A DNA stretch of 64,000 nucleotides from Eleusine coracana subsp. coracana (GCA_032690845.1 CM064424.1:36159511-36223510), one strand, 5' to 3'; positions 11,206 through 23,173 are shown, counted from the stretch's first letter. Notes: a model not told the origin generated them from the letters alone. Made by a program: numbers and translations.

Positions 11206-11457
11206 TCAACAAATAGAGACTAACGATGATGCCTTAGCTTCATCTTCATCTTCCTTACTAAGAGCTTCACTTCTTGATGTAGAGGTACCTCGGCAGTATA
11301 TCTTGTTACTTGAGTTGTTGTTGATGATGACGATCCTCTTTGACTTGGTCATCTCCTCGAACCAAAAGGTAGTATTGGAGTCGACAAACAAAATAGGATC
11401 AATGTGGCTATGGACAAGGGTAAGGCTTAAGGCAAGGTGTTTGAAACAAAGAAACAA
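11206..11457 (-). CDS. Small ORF in L internal copy 1
   Basis: An 83-codon ORF on the sense strand of L, or 48 codons from the inner ATG at 11352 (MTKSKRIVII...). The C-terminal part is Ser/Glu/Asp-rich. The same ORF is at 15106-15357 with about three amino-acid changes and no frameshift. It sits near the primer site, where gag would start, so it may be a gag stub or a chance ORF. I recognise no domain. Agreement between two copies from one duplication event is weak evidence for coding. Confidence 0.3.
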   Translation of the reverse strand: MFLCFKHLALSLTLVHSHIDPILFVDSNTTFWFEEMTKSKRIVIINNNSSNKIYCRGTSTSRSEALSKEDEDEAKASSLVSIC

Positions 11458-11734
11458 TCACACATGCACATCACAATAAAACAACCAAATCGTAAATGCA
11501 CGTAGAGATAATACTATTTAGGGCATCTTCCTAATAATTGTAGGCCTGGGAGAGGTGATCTTCAAGTGAATTTATATATAACCTATTGGCTGGGCAAATC
11601 GGTAAAACATTTTATCTTAAAACACAAGGAGAATATGAAATAATCGAGGATGTAGGGGAAAGAAGTGGAGTTTGCAAAACTATACTTTAAAAAATGACCA
11701 TTTCTAACTAGGCATGCGTCCGACGGTCGATATA

Positions 11735-11746
11735 GCTCTGATACCA
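11735..11746 (-). promoter_or_regulatory. L primer-binding site, internal copy 1
   Basis: TGGTATCAGAGC on the minus strand, complementary to the 3' end of initiator tRNA-Met, two bases from the LTR. It is duplicated at 15636-15647. Confidence 0.9.
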
Positions 11747-13968
11747 CTTGTCACACCCGGTTCCAACGACCGAAACTGAATGCATCTATATGCGTGCCCA
11801 GGATCAAGTTTTCATGCACACATGACAATTATTGTGATAAAAGATCAATATCTTTATTAAATCAGTAATATTATTACAATGGTGACCCGTAGGTTAAAAG
11901 AAAAAGATTACATTGCAGCGGAATAAACTAAGCATTGGCATCCTTCAGCTCCCACAGGAAGTCGACCAGAAGACCATAGGCCTAGAGCTCTTCTGCATTG
12001 TCTTCATCGTTGTATCATCATTCTCTTGTAGCTGAGCAGCAATGTGGTATATAGCAAGGGTGAGTACGTCTCGTACTCAACAAGTAGGGGAAAAGATGAC
12101 ATGGGGCTAAAGATAAGGAAGGCTTAATGGGGTTTATTGCTTGAGCTTTTAATTCCTAAGCATCTTGATTACTAGGTGGGGTCATCCCAAACCTCAATCC
12201 ACAGGGTACTATCCAAGCCAAGTTCAATCCCATCCACCATCCAACCATTCCCAACCATTCCAATCCATAACCAACTAATCTTGTGAGGATTCTAACCGCT
12301 CTTGACTGTGAGCACGACTGTCATGATAGTTTGATACTCTGCAGAGTTTGTACCACTTTACCCACAAGTCATGATTTCGTCCCCTGTTGCTAGGTGGACT
12401 AGAGTCTCCATGTTGCCATGCCGGCCAAGCACTAGCACACTTCCTTAGGTGTGTGGCCAGGAGATCACTACGAGGCTTTTCCAAATGGTCTCCCAGTACA
12501 TGCTAGCCACTAAGGTTCCATTCCCATCCTAAGTGATTGTCCATCACTAAGGAGCTCATCACCCCAGGAGCCCCCTCTTGAGCCATTCGGATCCAAGGAT
12601 AGTTCTCTTGACTTTCATTTCCCGCTCCACCAAAATGCTGCACCGACACTGGGAGAGCACCTAATTACTAGGCCAAGCCTTACCCATATCGGTCTTGTGA
12701 TGGCACTATTTTCCTGGGTTATCGCTCCAAGAAGCGGTTCCTAGGATCTACAACAAGCCTACCACCACCAACCATTGCCCACGGCGCCACATCCATTCCA
12801 TCTAGCTTGCATAGATCCCTAAGTCCATGTTACTAACATAAATTACAATTCCATCCATGAAGTGACATAGTTCATTAATCAAGGTTAATATTAACCCAAC
12901 ATCCCACAAGCAACCTAAGCATCATCTAGCCATAACCAACAAACCAACCAACTAGTTTAAGGCGACAAGGAATGGTAAAGCAATAACTAGTAAACCCTAA
13001 TTATAGGTATCCCATTATTTGACACAAGCATGCAATTCTAAATTAAACATTCATAATAGGAGCAAGATGCGTCAAGGACACTTGCCTTCATCCTACATGG
13101 GTTGCTGCTCAAGCACTTCAAATTCTTGCTCTTGAAGATCCTCGTACAACGATCCTTGCGTGTAGTCTTTACGCGTAACAATACCAACACAAGCAATTGC
13201 ACACAAATCAATACACAACCATGCAATAGTGGAAAAACAATACGAGAATGCAATGATTTCATAGGTTATGTTTCTACAAGGATTTTGGTGCAAGAATCAC
13301 CCAAGTAGGTGTTATGGATCAAAAGATATGCAAGGTTAAAACTCCAAGGACTATAGCTGCGCATAGATAGTGCAAAACATATGTGCGCGTTTCCAATGAT
13401 TGGCTCTGATTCTCAAGGAATAATTTGAACAGAAATATTCCTAGTGATGTGGAACATGTGAAACGCAAGGTGAATTGGTTCAAGAGTCACCTATACTGGA
13501 GATCGATTGGCTGCATCATGGTGTGGTCATACAGTGGAAGATCAAGCATGGATCGCGTTCCTCGTTGCACCAGGGCTGTTCTAGGAGAACCCTGTGGTGG
13601 CGATGATCACAAGACCCTAGAACATAACTAGGAGTGTTGGTGGTATCAAGAACATCTCTGAATTGGGAGAAAAGGTGATGGTTTTACCGTCACACGTGCT
13701 GGATTCGCCGAGGTCAGGGAGAAGCTGCCATTGCAATGTAGATCCCGGAGGCATACAACATCCAATGGTGCTGAATTTTGTATATATTGTAGAGGACATC
13801 TGGGCGCACCTCCATGTAAAATTTGGCAGCATTTGTATGGGTTGATCACCAGAAACGCTAAAGCCAACTGGCAGAACTGTTGCTGGACGCGAGGGCAGGG
13901 TGGCGTGGCGGCAGCCTGGCGGCGTGGTGAGGGATTGAGGGGGTGGGATTTTGTGGGAGGGCGGCTGG

Positions 13969-13976
13969 TATTTATA
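13969..13976 (-). promoter_or_regulatory. TATA box of L LTR copy 2
   Basis: TATAAATA on the minus strand, same context as in copies 1 and 3. Confidence 0.65.
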
Positions 13977-14093
13977 GGAGGGGTGAGGGCAGGTGGGGGG
14001 ACAATATGGAAAGGAAATCAAGAGGAATAAATGCATTTATTGGAGGCAAACATGCAAGATATAGGAAATATGGAAAGGAAATTATTCTCTTTT

Positions 14094-14355
14094 TCTTTCC
14101 TTTTGAATGTTTATGGAAGGTGTGGTTCTCTTTCCATAGAAATGTTTATGGAAGGTGGGGTTTTCTTTCCATAGAAATGTTTATGGAAGGTGGGTTTTCT
14201 TTCCATACAAATGTTTTTTGAAGGTGGGTTTATTTCCATAGAAATGATTATGGAAGGAGAAGTTTCTTTCTACAGGAATATTTACGGAAGGAGGGGTTTC
14301 TTTCCATAGAGATGATTATGGAAGGTGGGTTTATTTTCATAGAAAGGTTTATGGA
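14094..14355 (-). repeat. U3 tandem array, L LTR 2
   Basis: Eight units of the TTCCATA...TATGGAA repeat in the same order as LTR 1. Some have decayed (TTTTTTGAAGG in the fourth; CTACAGGAATATTTACGG in the sixth). The unit number is the same in all three LTRs. Confidence 0.75.
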
Positions 14356-15105
14356 TTTTCATGCAAACATGGAAGGTATCACGTCTAGGTACAACCATGA
14401 GGTAGGTAAAATGAATGAGGATGAAAATGAGTCTAGATGCATCAAGGCGTGTATGGTGAAATATTTGATGAACAAAGATACAATGTGATGAATTAGGTTT
14501 GGAAGTCGGTGTTCAATGATGCATACATGTGAGTCAATGAAACATAGATAGTTGAGCCCCATTTTAAAATAGAATGTAGATTCATAAAATTTTATTGAAA
14601 AGATTTCAATTTTCTCAAATTAACATGGAACCCAGAAATGACAAACTATTGAAATAAAATAAAATGGTTTTACTTATCTAAAAAGGTTTTGATTCAAAAC
14701 TGAAAACTTTTGTGACATAGAGCAATTTCTTCAACCCAATAAAGTTTTTGTAAAGTTGCAAAGTTTCTTATAAATAGTTTCAAAATTTGAGAAATCCAAT
14801 ATATTGTTTGAAAGCGGTTCACATTCCAAAATGGGAAATTTTGGGATGTGACAATCTACCCCCCTTAACAGGAATCTCGCCCCGAGATTCAGAGAGATTG
14901 GGTTAAGATGACTGGATAGGAGAGCTATGAGAGGATCAAGATATAGAGACATAAAAGATAAAAGACAAGGTTGAAATTAATCTTATATGGGTTAATGGAT
15001 CACACTATATGCATCAAGGATGATAGATACATTTCAAGAATGAAATGATGGTCAAGGAAGATAGGCACAAAGTAACCTATATCACACAAAACAAACATAC
15101 ACGAC

Positions 15106-15357
15106 TCAACAAATAGAGACTAACGATGATGCCTTAGCTTCATCTTCATCTTCCTTACTAAGATCTTCACTTCTTGATGTAGAGGTACCTCGACAGTATA
15201 TCTTGTTACTTAGGTTGTTGTTGATGATGACGATCCTCTTTGACTTGGTCATCTCTTCGAACCAAAAGGTAGTATTGGAGTCGACAAACAAAATAGGATT
15301 AATGTGGCTATGGACAAGGGTAAGGCTTAAGGCAAGGTGTTTGAAACAAAGAAACAA
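15106..15357 (-). CDS. Small ORF in L internal copy 2
   Basis: Second copy of the 83-codon ORF at 11206-11457. It differs by a few substitutions, including Ser-to-Leu in the Asn-rich part and Ala-to-Asp before LSKEDEDE. It is intact but has no recognisable domain. It may be a residue of a gag N-terminus or simply non-coding. Confidence 0.3.
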   Translation of the reverse strand: MFLCFKHLALSLTLVHSHINPILFVDSNTTFWFEEMTKSKRIVIINNNLSNKIYCRGTSTSRSEDLSKEDEDEAKASSLVSIC

Positions 15358-15635
15358 TCACACTTGCACATCACAATCAGACAACCAAATCATAAATGCA
15401 CGTAGAGATAATACTATTTAGGGCATCTTTCTAAGTAATGGTAGGCCTAGGAGAGGTGATCCTCAAGTGAATTTATATATAATCTATTAGCTGGACAATT
15501 TGGTAAAACATTTTATCTTAAAACACAAGGAGAATATGAAATAATCAAGGATGTAGGGGAAAGAAGTGGAATTTGCAAAACTATACTTTAAAAAATGACC
15601 ATTTCTAACTAGGCATGCGTCCGGCGGTCGTTATA

Positions 15636-15647
15636 GCTCTGATACCA
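15636..15647 (-). promoter_or_regulatory. L primer-binding site, internal copy 2
   Basis: Same TGGTATCAGAGC site, two bases from the start of LTR copy 3 at 15650. Confidence 0.9.
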
Positions 15648-16278
15648 CTTGTCACATCCGGTTCCAATGACTGAAACCGAATGCATCTGTATGCGTGCCT
15701 AGGATCAAGTTTTCATGCACATAGGACAATTATTGTGATAAAAGATCAATATCTTTATTAAATCAATAATATTATTACAATGGTGACCCGTAGGTCAAAA
15801 GAAAAAGATTACATTGCAACGGAATAAACTAAGCGTTGGCGTCCTTCAGCTCCCACAGGAAGTCAACTGGAAGACCATAGGCCTAGAGCTCTTCTGCATT
15901 GTCTTCATCATTGTAACATCATTCTCCTATAGCTGAGCAGCAATGTGGTATATAGCAAGGGTGAGTACGTCTCGTACTCAGCAAGTGGGGGAAAAGATGA
16001 CATGGGACTAAAGACAAGGAAGGCTTAATGGGGTTTATTGCATGAGCTTTTAATTCCTAAGCATCCTAATTACTAGGTGGGGTCATCTCAAACCTCAATC
16101 TACAGGGTACTATCCATGCCAAGTTCAATCCCATCCACCATCCAACCATTCCCAACCATTCCAATCCATAACCAACTAATCTTGTGAGGATTCCAGGCCG
16201 CTCTTGAATATGAGCATGGTTGTCATGACAGTTTAATACTTGTTGACACTTCTTAACATCACGTCAGAAATATTACTA

Positions 16279-16300
16279 TCCCCAGCAGCGACGCCAAAAA
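16279..16300 (-). repeat. Primer-site-like sequence inside A LTR (left copy)
   Basis: On the minus strand it reads TTTTTGGCGTCGCTGCTGGG, the normal Tat primer-site context, but 64 bp inside the present LTR end. The paired copy is at about 19741-19763. It marks the ancestral LTR boundary. Confidence 0.7.
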
Positions 16301-17035
16301 TGCATGTTGGTATTTCTCACGATCACAGATAAATCCGCAAGCGCACGGATACCGATGTAGCACTTCACCTAGGAGTATTCCAAGTTACCGAATCTCTGGG
16401 AAAGTGTGTGTATTATTCTTCTAAACTAATCCATCCAAGGACAACAAGAATATGGTAGGCAGAGGGTAGAGAGGATTCCTATGGTCAAGGATCCTATAAT
16501 AAGATAGGTCCGGTCAATTACTACTTACTTCGGGCACCGGCTTACCCCTGCATCCACAAGCGACTCCGGTCAACAGCTCTATGACGTACCCGAACGTGGA
16601 GGATTACTAAGGCCGGATAGGGCTGTCACCACCTACCAACTACCTCTACAAACCGTGGGGCATGCGGCAAACAAAGGTAACCTCTAGCCTAGACACCGCA
16701 TCTACGCTATCAATTACTATCCTAGTCTCAGATCCACGCTTATAGAAGACTAAGATACCCTAATTAAATAGAGCGATGATCCCGTAACTAATAAAGAAAG
16801 AACTTACTTAAATAGGAAACTTAAATACCAAAGAGGAAACACGAACACTTACTTGAAAAGGAAAGCATCCATCGAGGTACAAGCGTGGGGAAGATCATCG
16901 ACAAACCCGGCGCTTCCCCGAACTCTCCCTCACTCTTTCCCTATTTTCTAAGCACTTTGGCAGTGCTAAAGCCTTTTGAAGTGGAGCTCTATACTCTTCT
17001 TCTTGTGTGTTATCTTTTCTATCGAATTTCCCCTC

Positions 17036-17043
17036 TATTTATA
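17036..17043 (-). promoter_or_regulatory. TATA box of A left LTR
   Basis: TATAAATA on the minus strand; the right-LTR counterpart is at 20499-20506. Confidence 0.65.
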
Positions 17044-17866
17044 GGTGGCGAAGTGTTGGCGGGTATTTGTAGGCGAAGGAGGGTCGGTGGGCAAAAGTTC
17101 CCCCGCCGGGCGGCTGGCCACACCGGGCGGCCGGGTATGCCGGGCGGCATGCAGCGCCGGGCGGCAACCCAAGCCGGGCGGCCGTTGGATGAGGTCGGTT
17201 TCCGACTGACTTTCTTTGGACGTCTCAGATTTGGTCCGGATGACGGTTGTTGAGTCGGTTTTCAACTGCCTTATCCACTTGGCGTCGGTTGGCATGATGG
17301 GCCGAGTGGGCTGGACACCCCGGGAGGAAATTCCTAGGTTGGGCGGCGGCCTGTGCCGGGCGGCGGCCCATTTTTGGTGCCAACCCCCTCCGGGTCATGT
17401 TTTCACTTGTCCAAGTTGTGCCGCGTGGATGCCTCCTTTACTTCTTCACTTTTTACCCTTCTTAGTCCGGGGATGGAAAACGGCCTCATGGTGGGGTGTT
17501 TTTCAGGGTCGACTGGCTCGGATGGTTCAGCCTGATGAGACACTGTTTTAACCCGTCGGGTGGCTGATTTCAGCCTGATATGACCCTGTCGACTGAGTTC
17601 TGATTTCAGCCATCACGACCCTGCTGGGCCCTGATTTCAGCCTCATACGACCCTGTCGACCGGCTGTTTTACGGCAGTATCGGCCGACGGGCTGTTTTTT
17701 CATGTTTTTTTTGCATATCTTGGCTCTTTTATACCTGCAAACACATGTCTCACCAAAACTCGTGGAAATGGTTAATAATAAACTGCTATCACTATTTTGT
17801 TTATTCCTTTTATGTTGTTTATGCAAGGATTTGATGGTCGGATTTAGCATTTAAGGACCGTCAACA

Positions 17867-17905
17867 ACACCCACACACTTAGTCTTTACTCGTCCTCGAG
17901 TAAAG
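17867..17905 (-). promoter_or_regulatory. A purine tract and pre-PPT hairpin
   Basis: The purine tract lies next to the LTR. A perfect 9-bp inverted repeat with a 4-nt loop (CTTTACTCG, TCCT, CGAGTAAAG on the plus strand) is at 17884-17905, 17 nt from the LTR. Confidence 0.8.
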
Positions 17906-19675
17906 GAATAGAGACTAAGGTGAATCATAACTTCAATATGATGGTAGCATGCAAATTATTCCAAGTCATACTTGTACCTATGAACTTTTAAAGTGTCTAT
18001 CATGTTACCTTGGGTGGTTGAAGGATGGAATGGTCTTGACTCTAATCATCTTCACTCATTCTGCTATGTAGCTTGGGTTTTTGAAAAGATTTTCAAAACA
18101 AATCATAGTTGTACCCCTCAAATGATTCTCTCAAATCGCTCAATGTGTATGGTTCCTCACCAGGACATTGCCTCTTTTCATCCTACTTCTAAATATGGCT
18201 TTATGTGATGCTCAAGGTAGGGATAAAATAGAGGCATACTTGTGTCTCATATATTACTAAGTCAAAAAATGGATCCATGGAGAACAATTCATGAACTTTT
18301 GATCAAGCATCTGCACATGTGGATACGTGGATGGAAAATGACTGAATGTGAATACTCCCTTTTCTTTTAAGATGCTCCCTCCCTTCTATTGGATAGGCGT
18401 TTTAGAACATGGGCTAATTCTTTCTCTATTTTTTTCACCTTTTTTTTGAACCATGAATAGCCCATGTCACTTTTACAAGGATATTTGGAGAGGGAGTCTA
18501 TCAGAATATGATGGAGTACTTTATTTAATGGATGGATGATTACATGGAATTGTTATCTTCCATTGTAGAAGAAATAACACATGGATGATGGATATGGTGG
18601 TGCTAACTTCCAGTGAAGAAGTATTAGCAAAGTGGTGTGCACAAAATCTTGATCAAAAAGTCATAAATAGTAACTCACAAGGGTCACAACAATTTGACAA
18701 AGTTCAATGAAACAACAAGTAGCATATGCATAAGATTTTCAATGAGTTCATCATATGGCTTTGGTAGGAAGATATAATCATTGAGGATTCAAGCTATTGA
18801 TTTTAATTTTTTGAGTTTTTTAAGAAAAATTACCAAGCACATCAAGCATAAGAGAAAGATTCATTTCGTCAAACCATATCGCATGCATCAACTACCTAGG
18901 TGACATGCTTTCCTAAAGATGTAGTTCATAAGCAACAAGTTTATGAATTAGGAATAAGGAGCATGCAAGCCAACCAAAAAGAAGCATGAAGTAAAACGGG
19001 GCTTCCACAAGGTTCATTTTAGTTTTCTAGTTAAACTTTTTTGATTGATTCAAGATAAGTTTGGTTTAACTTGGAAACTAGGAGGAAAGGGATAGAGTGT
19101 GCAAATCATCGCTATGGAAGGTGTGGAAGCTTAGGAACACTAGCCTTGTGTCGATTGTCCTTGTAGGTTGGTCGATGTTGCTTGGAGACCGGTCACCTCG
19201 ACTTTCGACGTGTTGGCTTAAGCGATGATGCACAATGTGTCGATGGGAGGCTTTGTATTGTTTGTGCGTTGAAAATCTTGAAGGCCTCCCCCACACTTGA
19301 TCTTGTACCTGGCTGCTTTATTTGAAGAAGAACAAAAACAAAACAAAAAGCGTGAAAAGAAAAAGGGACTCTACTGGCTTTATGGGTCAAATAGAGTCAC
19401 AATTTTATTTATTATTATTTTTTCTTTTCTAGGCGCACTATAAAATTGAATTGAATAGAAATAAAAAGGGGAAATAAACTAAAGCGCCATTGGGCGGAGT
19501 TCATAGCCGGATGTGCGAATTGGGTCCATAGACGACGGTGGCTCCAAGAACTCGCCCTTCAGAGCAGAAAATGATAGGATAGAAGTTTGCTCCATGGTGG
19601 AAAAAGAAAATAAATAAAAGGAAAAGAAAAAAAAAGATACGAGGACAAACAAGGTTCAAAGATGATACAACAACC
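17906..19675 (-). other. A internal region, non-coding
   Basis: AT-rich, with only short, unrelated ORFs on either strand. It carries no gag, protease, RT or integrase motif. It resembles the untranslated spacers of Tat elements and presumably keeps only cis-acting signals. Confidence 0.75.
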
Positions 19676-19695
19676 GTTCCCCGGCAATGGCGCCT
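19676..19695 (-). promoter_or_regulatory. A primer-binding site (tRNA-Asp type)
   Basis: AGGCGCCATTGCCGGGGAAC on the minus strand, eight bases from the LTR start at 19704. It corresponds to the Tat site TGGCGCCGTTGCCGGGGA with small changes. Confidence 0.75.
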
Positions 19696-19703
19696 GAAAT
19701 GCT

Positions 19704-21329
19704 TGTTGACACTTCTTAACGTCACACCAGAAATTTTACTATCCCTGGCAGCGGTGCCAGAAATGCATGTTGGTATTTCTTACAATCACAGATAAATCCG
19801 CAAGCGCACAGATACCAATGTAGCACTTCACCTAGGAGTATTCTAGGTTATCAAATCTCAGGGAACGTATGTGTATTATTCTTCTAAACTAATCCATCCA
19901 AGGACAACAAGAATATGGTAGGCAGAGGGTAGAGAGGATTCCTATGGTCAAGGATCCTATAATAAGATAGGTCCGGTCTATTACTACTTACTTCGGGCAC
20001 CGGCTTACCCTTGCATCCACAGGCGACTCTGGCCAACAGCTCTACGACGTATCCGAACATGGAGGATTACTAAGGCCAGATAGGGCTGTCACCACCTACC
20101 GACTACCTCTACAAATCATGGGGCACGCGGCAAACAAAGGTGACCTCTAGCCTGGACACCGCGTCTACGCTATCAATTACTATCCTAGTCTCGGATCCAC
20201 TCTTATAGAAGACTAAGATACTCTAATTAAATAGAGCAATGATCCCGTAAGTAATAAAGAAAGAACTTACTTAAATAGGAAACTTAAATACCAAAGACAA
20301 AACTCGAACACTTACTTGAAAAGGAAAGCATCCGTCGAGGTACAAGCGTGGGGAAGATCGCCGACAAACCTAGCGCTTCCTTGAACTCTCCCTCACTCTC
20401 TCCCTATTTTCCAAGCACTTTGGCAATGCTAAAGCCTTTTGAAGTGGAGCTCTATACTCTTCTTCTTGTGTGTTATCTTTTCTACCAAACTTCCCCTCTA
20501 TTTATAGGTGATGAAGTGCTGGCGGGTATTTGTAGGTGAAGGAGGGTCGGTGGGCAAAAGTTCCCCCGCCGGGCGGCGGGCCACGCCGGGCGGCCGGGCA
20601 TGCCGGGCGGCATACAGCGCCGGCGGCAACCCAGGCCGGGCGGCCGTTGGATGAGGTCGGTTTCCGACCGACTTTCTTTGGACGTCTTAGATTTGGTTCG
20701 GATGACGGTTGTTGAGTCGGTTTTCAATCGCCTTATCCACTTAGCGTCGGTTGGCATGATGGGCCAAGTGGGCTGGACACCCCGGGAGGAAATTCCTAGG
20801 CCAGCCGGCGGCCTAGGCCGGGCGGCAGCCCGTTTTTGGTGCCGACCCCCTCCGGGTCATGTTTTCACTTGTCCAAGTTGTGCCATGTGGATGCCTCCTT
20901 TACTTCTTCACTTTTTACCCTTCTTAATAAGGGATGGAAAACGGCCTCATGGTGGGGTGTTTTTCAGGGTCGGCTGGGTCGGATGGTTCAACATGATGAG
21001 ACTCTGTTTTAACCCGCCGGGTGGCTAATTTTAGCCTGATATGACCCTGTCGGCTGAGTTCTGATTTCAGCCATCACGACCCTGCCGGGCCCTGATTTCA
21101 GCCTCATACGACCCTGTCGGCCGGCTGTTTTATGGCAGTATCGGCCGACGGGCCGTTTCTTCATGTTTTTTTTTTGCATATCTTGGCTCTTTTATACCTG
21201 CAAACACATGTCTCACCAAAACTCGTGGAAATGATTAATAATAAACTACTATCACTATTTCGTTTATTCCTTTTATGTTGTTTACGTAAGGATTTGATGG
21301 TCGGATTTAGCATTTAAGGACCATCAACA
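19704..21329 (-). repeat. A 5' LTR (right copy)
   Basis: 1626 bp, without net indels against the left copy. It carries the same extended end (primer-site-like copy at about 19741-19763, 64 bp from the terminus), TATA box (20499-20506) and GC-rich repeat cluster (about 20568-20645). Confidence 0.93.
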
Positions 21330-22091
21330 ATACTCTACAGAGTTTGTACCACTTTACCCACAAGTCATGATTTCATCCCCTGTTGCCAGGTGGACTAGAG
21401 TTTCCATGTTGCCATGCCAGCCAAGCACTAGCGCACTTCCTTAGGTGTGCGACTAGGAGATCACTATGAGGCTTTTTCCAAAGGGTCTCCCAGTACATGC
21501 TAGCAGTAAGCCTCATGACCATTGATGATTGGATCCCGATGGTATGGATGTTTTAGTGATAGATGACAACTATGAAATTGTGGGCTAAGATCTACACGAG
21601 TGTTGTCTTTGTAGGAATCATCTCTTAACTCTATTGCAAATCATATGGATAATGGTGTCCTTGGCAATGGATGACAATGATCGCAAGCATGGAGGCTTGT
21701 GAACTTGATGGAGTCCAAGGGTTGATGGAGATGGATCAAAGCAGAGAACAAGCTATGGTGCAAGTGTTTGGATCACTTGAGTAGTTGTTAGGGCTTTGAG
21801 TCTATTGGAAAAACCGGACTATCAAGGGGGTCCAGGTCATTCTCTTAGGTCATGTCTAGTCAGTGATGTGCAAGGTTGCTCGATGAAATCACAGGCACTA
21901 GGTGACAGTGGAGAAGCCAAGGAGCTGTTTGGAGAAGCCAGGAAACCAAGTCAAGTAAGGATGACAAGTTTCAGCTTCTGGATATAGAGACCAGACAAAG
22001 GGGTTAGTGGAGACTGGACTTTACGACCACTATGGGGAGTTTTTTAGGACTTAGCACAAGGAGCAAGGACTCAGTCTGTAGGAGACTCCAT

Positions 22092-22318
22092 AAAGACCGG
22101 ACGGTCCAGTCAGTAGGAGTGCAGGAACGGCAGAGAGGATGCAGTTTGTGGACCTTCCTGGAATGGAGAGAGAAAGTGGACCGGACGATCCGGTCCAGTG
22201 ACCGGACAGTCCGGTCAGTAAAGGATCTTTCCTAGACAGGGGAGCCAACGATTGGGAGAGCCATTACCAGAGTGACCGGACCGTCCGGTCAGGCAGTGAC
22301 CGGACAGTCCGATCAATG
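22092..22318 (+). repeat. GACCGGAC/GTCCGGTC palindrome cluster, B 5' LTR
   Basis: About five copies, perfect or near-perfect, lie just upstream of the TATA box. Equivalent clusters occur at 30861-31082 in the 3' LTR, at 38027-38325 in element C and, unexpectedly, at about 26085-26300 inside B. Confidence 0.8.
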
Positions 22319-22369
22319 TGTCCAAAAAGGCAATTTCATGGAGCAACAACTAGTTTGAGGTTGGGAGCC

Positions 22370-22376
22370 TATATAA
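22370..22376 (+). promoter_or_regulatory. TATA box of B 5' LTR
   Basis: TATATAA after GGGAGCC. Counterparts are at 31134-31140 (B 3' LTR) and 37970-37976 (C, minus strand). Confidence 0.7.
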
Positions 22377-23173
22377 CTTCGTTGCTGGGATCTTGGAGAC
22401 CTCTCTTGGCCAGTGGAATACCTGAGAGCATTTGGTAAGGTCCATGAGGAAAAGAGGAGAGCACTAGGAGGAGATATTGCATATCTTGAGAGTGCTAGAG
22501 AAGAGTAGCTTGAGCATCTTGCACATCTAAGGCTAGGGTGTCCTTGAGGGTGTGATCTAGATTGTTACTCTTGGTATATGGTGAGATCTAGACCGGTTAG
22601 GTGTCGGTGATCGAGCCTACCATGATTGGTTGTGAGTTCCGTCACACGTTTGTACACGGTTTGAGCCCGCTGTTGAAAGGGGCATCGCTAGTGAGCGCCC
22701 ATGCCGGCTCGGGGAGTCCGGCAAGTTCTCGAGGGAGGCGAGCTTGTGCTTTGTATAGCGGTGACGCACACCGTGTCTTCACTCAAGGAGTGATTGCGGG
22801 CTCGTGGGCGAGAACTCCACTTGGTGGTGGGAGGAACCAGGACTCCGGCGGGAGTGGTCCACCGTGGATTAGGGGAAGGCGCTATCCTTTCGATACCTTG
22901 GGAAAAAAATCATGAGCATTCTTTGACCCTCTCTTTACTATTTCGCATTTGTGTGCTCTAGTGAGTAGGGTGACTTGTGGCTTGCATAGGCTAGTATGAT
23001 TGGCTTCCGTATTTTATCTTATCATGAACACTAGCATGTGTAGGGTCTTGGCCTACTAGAATTGTTTAGGTTTCCTTATCTTGTTAGACTTGAGTAGCAA
23101 AATTGAAGTATTTGGATTCGTGAGCGGTTTACCAATTCACCCTCCCTCTTGGTACGCCTTCGGTCCTTACAAG

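Larger units (their letters stand above)
11161..11748 (-). other. L internal copy 1, primer-site side
   Basis: Continuation of the L internal segment after the Athila insertion. It is colinear with 15061-15649. The primer-binding site lies at 11735-11746 (complement of TGGTATCAGAGC), two bases from the LTR. Confidence 0.88.
11749..14853 (-). repeat. L LTR copy 2 (complete, 3105 bp)
   Basis: The only uninterrupted L LTR. It runs from TGTCACACCCGG to GGGATGTGACA with a 7-bp terminal inverted repeat (TGTCACA / TGTGACA). The TATA box is at 13969-13976 and the U3 array at 14094-14355. As the middle LTR of the array it borders an internal segment on both sides. Confidence 0.93.
14854..15649 (-). 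other. L internal copy 2 (uninterrupted, 796 bp)
   Basis: It spans from the purine tract (14854-14866) to the primer site (15636-15647). The pre-PPT inverted repeat is perfect here: GAATCTCG, CCC, CGAGATTC at 14872-14890. It holds the empty site for the Athila insertion at about 15056-15061. No gag or pol sequence is recognisable. Confidence 0.9.
16241..17866 (-). repeat. A 3' LTR (left copy)
   Basis: TGTTGACA...CGTCAACA, 1626 bp. The minus-strand TATA box is at 17036-17043. A cluster of GCCGGGCGGC-type motifs lies upstream of it (17098-17200 and about 17335-17375). A primer-site-like copy lies at 16279-16300. Confidence 0.93.
16241..21329 (-). mobile_element. Element A: non-autonomous Tat-like gypsy retrotransposon
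   Basis: Two LTRs of exactly 1626 bp flank an 1837-bp internal region with no gag or pol. The duplication ATACT is at 16236-16240 and 21330-21334. The primer site (AGGCGCCATTGCCGGGGAAC, minus strand) and purine tract (AAGTGTGTGGGTGT) are those of the Athila/Tat branch. The size and emptiness recall Dasheng-type elements of rice, but that parallel is from memory. Confidence 0.93.
21505..23171 (+). repeat. B 5' LTR
   Basis: It starts AGTAAGCC where the 3' LTR has TGTAAG, so the terminal T has mutated. It ends GGTCCTTACA. The TATA box (TATATAA) is at 22370-22376. Palindromes of the type GACCGGACNGTCCGGTC cluster upstream of it. Confidence 0.93.

Noticed and set aside
22092..22318. CRISPR-like repeated palindromes
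   Set aside because: No regular spacer length, no cas genes, eukaryotic retrotransposon context; the copies are degenerate U3 motifs.
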